A stretch of DNA of 64,000 bases, from positions 1 through 64,000 of the forward strand of contig NZ_BMGD01000003.1 of the NCBI RefSeq assembly GCF_014639875.1, in the 5' to 3' direction. A program made the translations under genes and the position numbers. Position 1 is the stretch's first letter. Every line of letters begins with the position of its first letter. Of the stretch, positions 62,437-64,000 are shown piece after piece. Origin of the DNA: Blastomonas aquatica. Lineage in GTDB: Bacteria; Pseudomonadota; Alphaproteobacteria; Sphingomonadales; Sphingomonadaceae. The notes under the pieces are model-generated. The model saw nothing but the letters and a program-made list of their open reading frames with translations. It did no database searches and had not been told where the DNA came from.

Positions 62437-63011
62437 CACCCCGTATCGTCGCCATTGGCGGAACAGTATCTGCAAGCAGCACCACCGAACTCGCCTTGCG
62501 GACAGCGATGGCCAGCGCAGCGGCGCACGGCGCGGAGGTGCAGCTGTTCGACGGGGCGTATCTCGCCGCACTGCCGCATTATCGCAGCACCGCACATGCG
62601 GGCGCCGAGGGCAGCGAACTGGTCGAGGCCGTGCGCCAGGCCGATGGTCTGCTGCTGGCAGCGCCCGGCTATCACGGCACAATCTCGGGGCTGGTCAAGA
62701 ACGCGCTCGATTACCTCGAGGACCTGTCGAAGGACACGCGGCCCTATCTCGATGGCCGTGCGGTCGGGCTGATCGCGACCGCCTATGGCGACCAGGCGAC
62801 GATGAGCACGATGCAGACCTTGCGCAGCATCGTCCACGCGCTGCGCGGCTGGCCCACGCCTATGGGGGCGACGATTCGCACCTTTCCGGGGCTGTTTTCG
62901 GTCGATGGCGAATGCCTCGACGACCGTGCGAAGGTGCAGCTCGATCTGGTCGGCCAGCAGGTGGTGCACGGCGCGATGAGCCTTTCGGCAATGTCACAGG
63001 CTACCGCATGA
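62433..63011 (+). CDS. smoA: NAD(P)H-dependent FMN reductase, SmoA/SsuE-like
   Basis: A 192-residue flavodoxin-fold reductase. The FMN-phosphate loop is IGGTVSASSTTELAL, and LLLAAPGYHGTISGLVKNALDYLEDL is the central motif with the flavin contacts. It would supply FMNH2 to the monooxygenase two genes upstream. ATGA junctions on both sides couple it to glpD and the RibB-like gene. Confidence 0.9.
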   Translation: MTPRIVAIGGTVSASSTTELALRTAMASAAAHGAEVQLFDGAYLAALPHYRSTAHAGAEGSELVEAVRQADGLLLAAPGYHGTISGLVKNALDYLEDLSKDTRPYLDGRAVGLIATAYGDQATMSTMQTLRSIVHALRGWPTPMGATIRTFPGLFSVDGECLDDRAKVQLDLVGQQVVHGAMSLSAMSQATA

Positions 63012-63625
63012 GCGGGGTACAATCTGCGTTGGACGCGCTGGCGCGGGGCGAGGTGATCATCATCACCGGCGACCGCTTTCGCCGGGGCGACATGGATTTC
63101 TGCGTGGCGGCCAGCCACGCCGATGCCGATGCGATCAACTTCCTGGCGACGCATGGTCGCGGGCTGATCTGCCTGGCGATGCGGCAGGACCGCGCCGAGC
63201 GGCTGGGGATCAGCCTGATGAACGAAGGCACCGAGCGGCAATCCGGTCGGCCCCTGGGCCGCTCGATCGAGGCCAGCGAGGGCGTGACCACGGGCATCTC
63301 CGCGGCTGATCGCGCGCAGACGGTCAAGGTCGCAGTGGCCCCCGACGCGACGCATGAGGACATTGTCTCGCCTGGCCACGTCTTCCCGCTGATCATCTCG
63401 CCCGGCGGCGTTGCCGAACGTGCGGCAGCCGCCGAGGCTGCGGTCGAACTGTGCCAGCGCGCAGGGGTCGGCGACGCAGCGGTGATCTGCGCGATCATGC
63501 GTGACGATGGCGAAATGGCACGGCCCGCAGACATCGCCGATCTGGTTGCGCGCTTTGGCCTCGCGGTGGCCGATATTGACGATCTGCTGGAAATGCCGGA
63601 ACCCGGTTCGCAACAAAAACGATAA
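63008..63625 (+). CDS. RibB-like protein lacking DHBP-synthase catalytic residues
   Basis: A 205-residue homologue of 3,4-dihydroxy-2-butanone-4-phosphate synthase. The fold marks are kept: SIEASEGVTTGISAADRAQT, SPGHVFPL, RDDGEMARPAD. The active site is not. Where E. coli RibB has R-E-N-E-G-D, this protein has R23-F-R-R-G-D28, so both metal-binding Glu are gone. G-H-T-E-A reads A-A-A-E-A, so His and Thr are gone. The late Glu (C-E-L) is Ala. It is therefore unlikely to make the riboflavin precursor. It is coupled by ATGA to the FMN reductase, so a role in flavin handling, SQ-intermediate binding or a different sugar reaction is possible. No known function fits. Confidence 0.8.
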   Translation: MSGVQSALDALARGEVIIITGDRFRRGDMDFCVAASHADADAINFLATHGRGLICLAMRQDRAERLGISLMNEGTERQSGRPLGRSIEASEGVTTGISAADRAQTVKVAVAPDATHEDIVSPGHVFPLIISPGGVAERAAAAEAAVELCQRAGVGDAAVICAIMRDDGEMARPADIADLVARFGLAVADIDDLLEMPEPGSQQKR

Positions 63626-63649
63626 TTCGATTGGGATGAGGCTCGCCGC

Positions 63650-64000
63650 ATGACTGACAACCGCTTCCTGCTGGTGCTCGACGAGGGCACCACCTCCACG
63701 CGAGCGATCCTCTATTCGCTGACCGGCGACCTTGTCGCCACGTCGCAGGAAGACATCACCCAGCATTACCCCGCGCCGGGTCTGGTTGAGCACGATGCTA
63801 CGGAAATCTGGGACAGGACGCTGCGCTGCGCACGCGCGATGGTCGAGCGGGCAGGCGGTGCGGACCATATTGAGGCAATCGGCGTCACCAACCAGCGCGA
63901 GACCGTGGTTGCGTGGGACCGCAGCACTGGCAAACCCTTGTGCCGCGCGATCGTCTGGCAGGATCGCCGCACCGAGGAGCAATGCCGAGCCTTGCGCGAT
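63650..64000 (+). CDS. glpK: Glycerol kinase (3' end outside window)
   Basis: The first 117 codons of an FGGY-family kinase, running off the right edge. The start ATG is 24 bases after the RibB-like gene. FLLVLDEGTTSTRAILYSL is the ATP-site loop (GlpK usually has DQG, here DEG), followed by HYPAPGLVEHDATEIWDRT, IGVTNQRETVVAWDR and AIVWQDRRTEEQ, which are specific to glycerol kinases. It phosphorylates glycerol for GlpD. Confidence 0.9.
   Translation, partial: MTDNRFLLVLDEGTTSTRAILYSLTGDLVATSQEDITQHYPAPGLVEHDATEIWDRTLRCARAMVERAGGADHIEAIGVTNQRETVVAWDRSTGKPLCRAIVWQDRRTEEQCRALRD

Noticed and set aside
63008-63625. Functional riboflavin-synthesis RibB supplying FMN
   Set aside because: Attractive because a flavin enzyme is adjacent, but the metal-binding Glu residues and the His-Thr pair are missing.
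1-64000. tRNA, rRNA, complete IS element or CRISPR array
   Set aside because: None could be recognised by eye on either strand; small RNAs cannot be excluded.

Overview
The window is high-GC and reads as a chromosomal segment of an alphaproteobacterium of the Sphingomonadaceae type. Support for this is the five full-length TonB-dependent receptors (plus a degenerate sixth fragment), LacI-controlled glycan loci, a FucP-type sugar MFS, DUF3526 exporters and a Ti/sphingomonad-type TraA relaxase. No genus is proposed. No rRNA, tRNA, CRISPR array or intact insertion sequence was found.

Layout. 1-3.9 kb: the end of a conjugative or integrative element (TraA relaxase-helicase, a truncated small ORF, an excisionase-like HTH protein) and a decayed EamA-transporter tail. 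4.0-14.4 kb: a beta-glucan/cello-oligosaccharide locus (GH6, divergent LacI regulator with tandem operators, GH3, TonB receptor, two MFS permeases). 14.4-15.9 kb: AT-richer decayed DNA with a disrupted gene behind a ribosome-site hairpin. 16.0-20.4 kb: two transglutaminase-like proteins, an N-formylglutamate amidohydrolase homologue and an exported class V PLP enzyme. 20.8-35.0 kb: an iron or metallophore block with a siderophore-type TonB receptor, an ABC ATPase with two DUF3526 permeases, a second receptor, an FbpABC ferric importer and a divergent FecA-like receptor, with a Fur-box-like palindrome between the last two units. 35.1-41.9 kb: an outer-membrane protein, a two-component system, GtrA/GT2/PMT-type lipid-linked glycosylation genes and a nitroreductase. 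41.9-47.9 kb: copper/thiol stress genes, namely a MerR-CueR-like regulator divergent from a glutaredoxin-MauE fusion, and copABCD divergent from csoR.

48.0-64.0 kb (runs off the right edge) is the most interesting part. I read it as a sulfoquinovose (SQ, the sulfonated sugar of plant sulfolipid) catabolic island of the sulfo-SMO type. The GH31 enzyme carries the full K-E-R-W-Y sulfonate-recognition set of sulfoquinovosidases. It is followed, in one tightly coupled operon, by a LacI regulator, an aldo-keto reductase (SmoB-like), an alkanesulfonate-monooxygenase-family enzyme (SmoC-like), GlpD, an NAD(P)H-FMN reductase (SmoA-like), a RibB-like protein and GlpK. The proposed flow is: sulfoquinovosyl glycerol enters through the divergent TonB receptor; GH31 splits it to SQ and glycerol; GlpK/GlpD take the glycerol to DHAP; SmoC with FMNH2 releases sulfite and makes 6-dehydroglucose; SmoB reduces that to glucose. 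Sulfite is oxidised by the neighbouring SorAB-like sulfite dehydrogenase, and sulfate may leave through the adjacent YeiH-family protein. An ACS-type MFS permease is the likely inner-membrane route.

The strongest candidate for something undescribed is the RibB-like protein in that operon. It keeps the DHBP-synthase fold signatures but has replaced essentially all catalytic residues, which suggests a repurposed protein in SQ or flavin metabolism.
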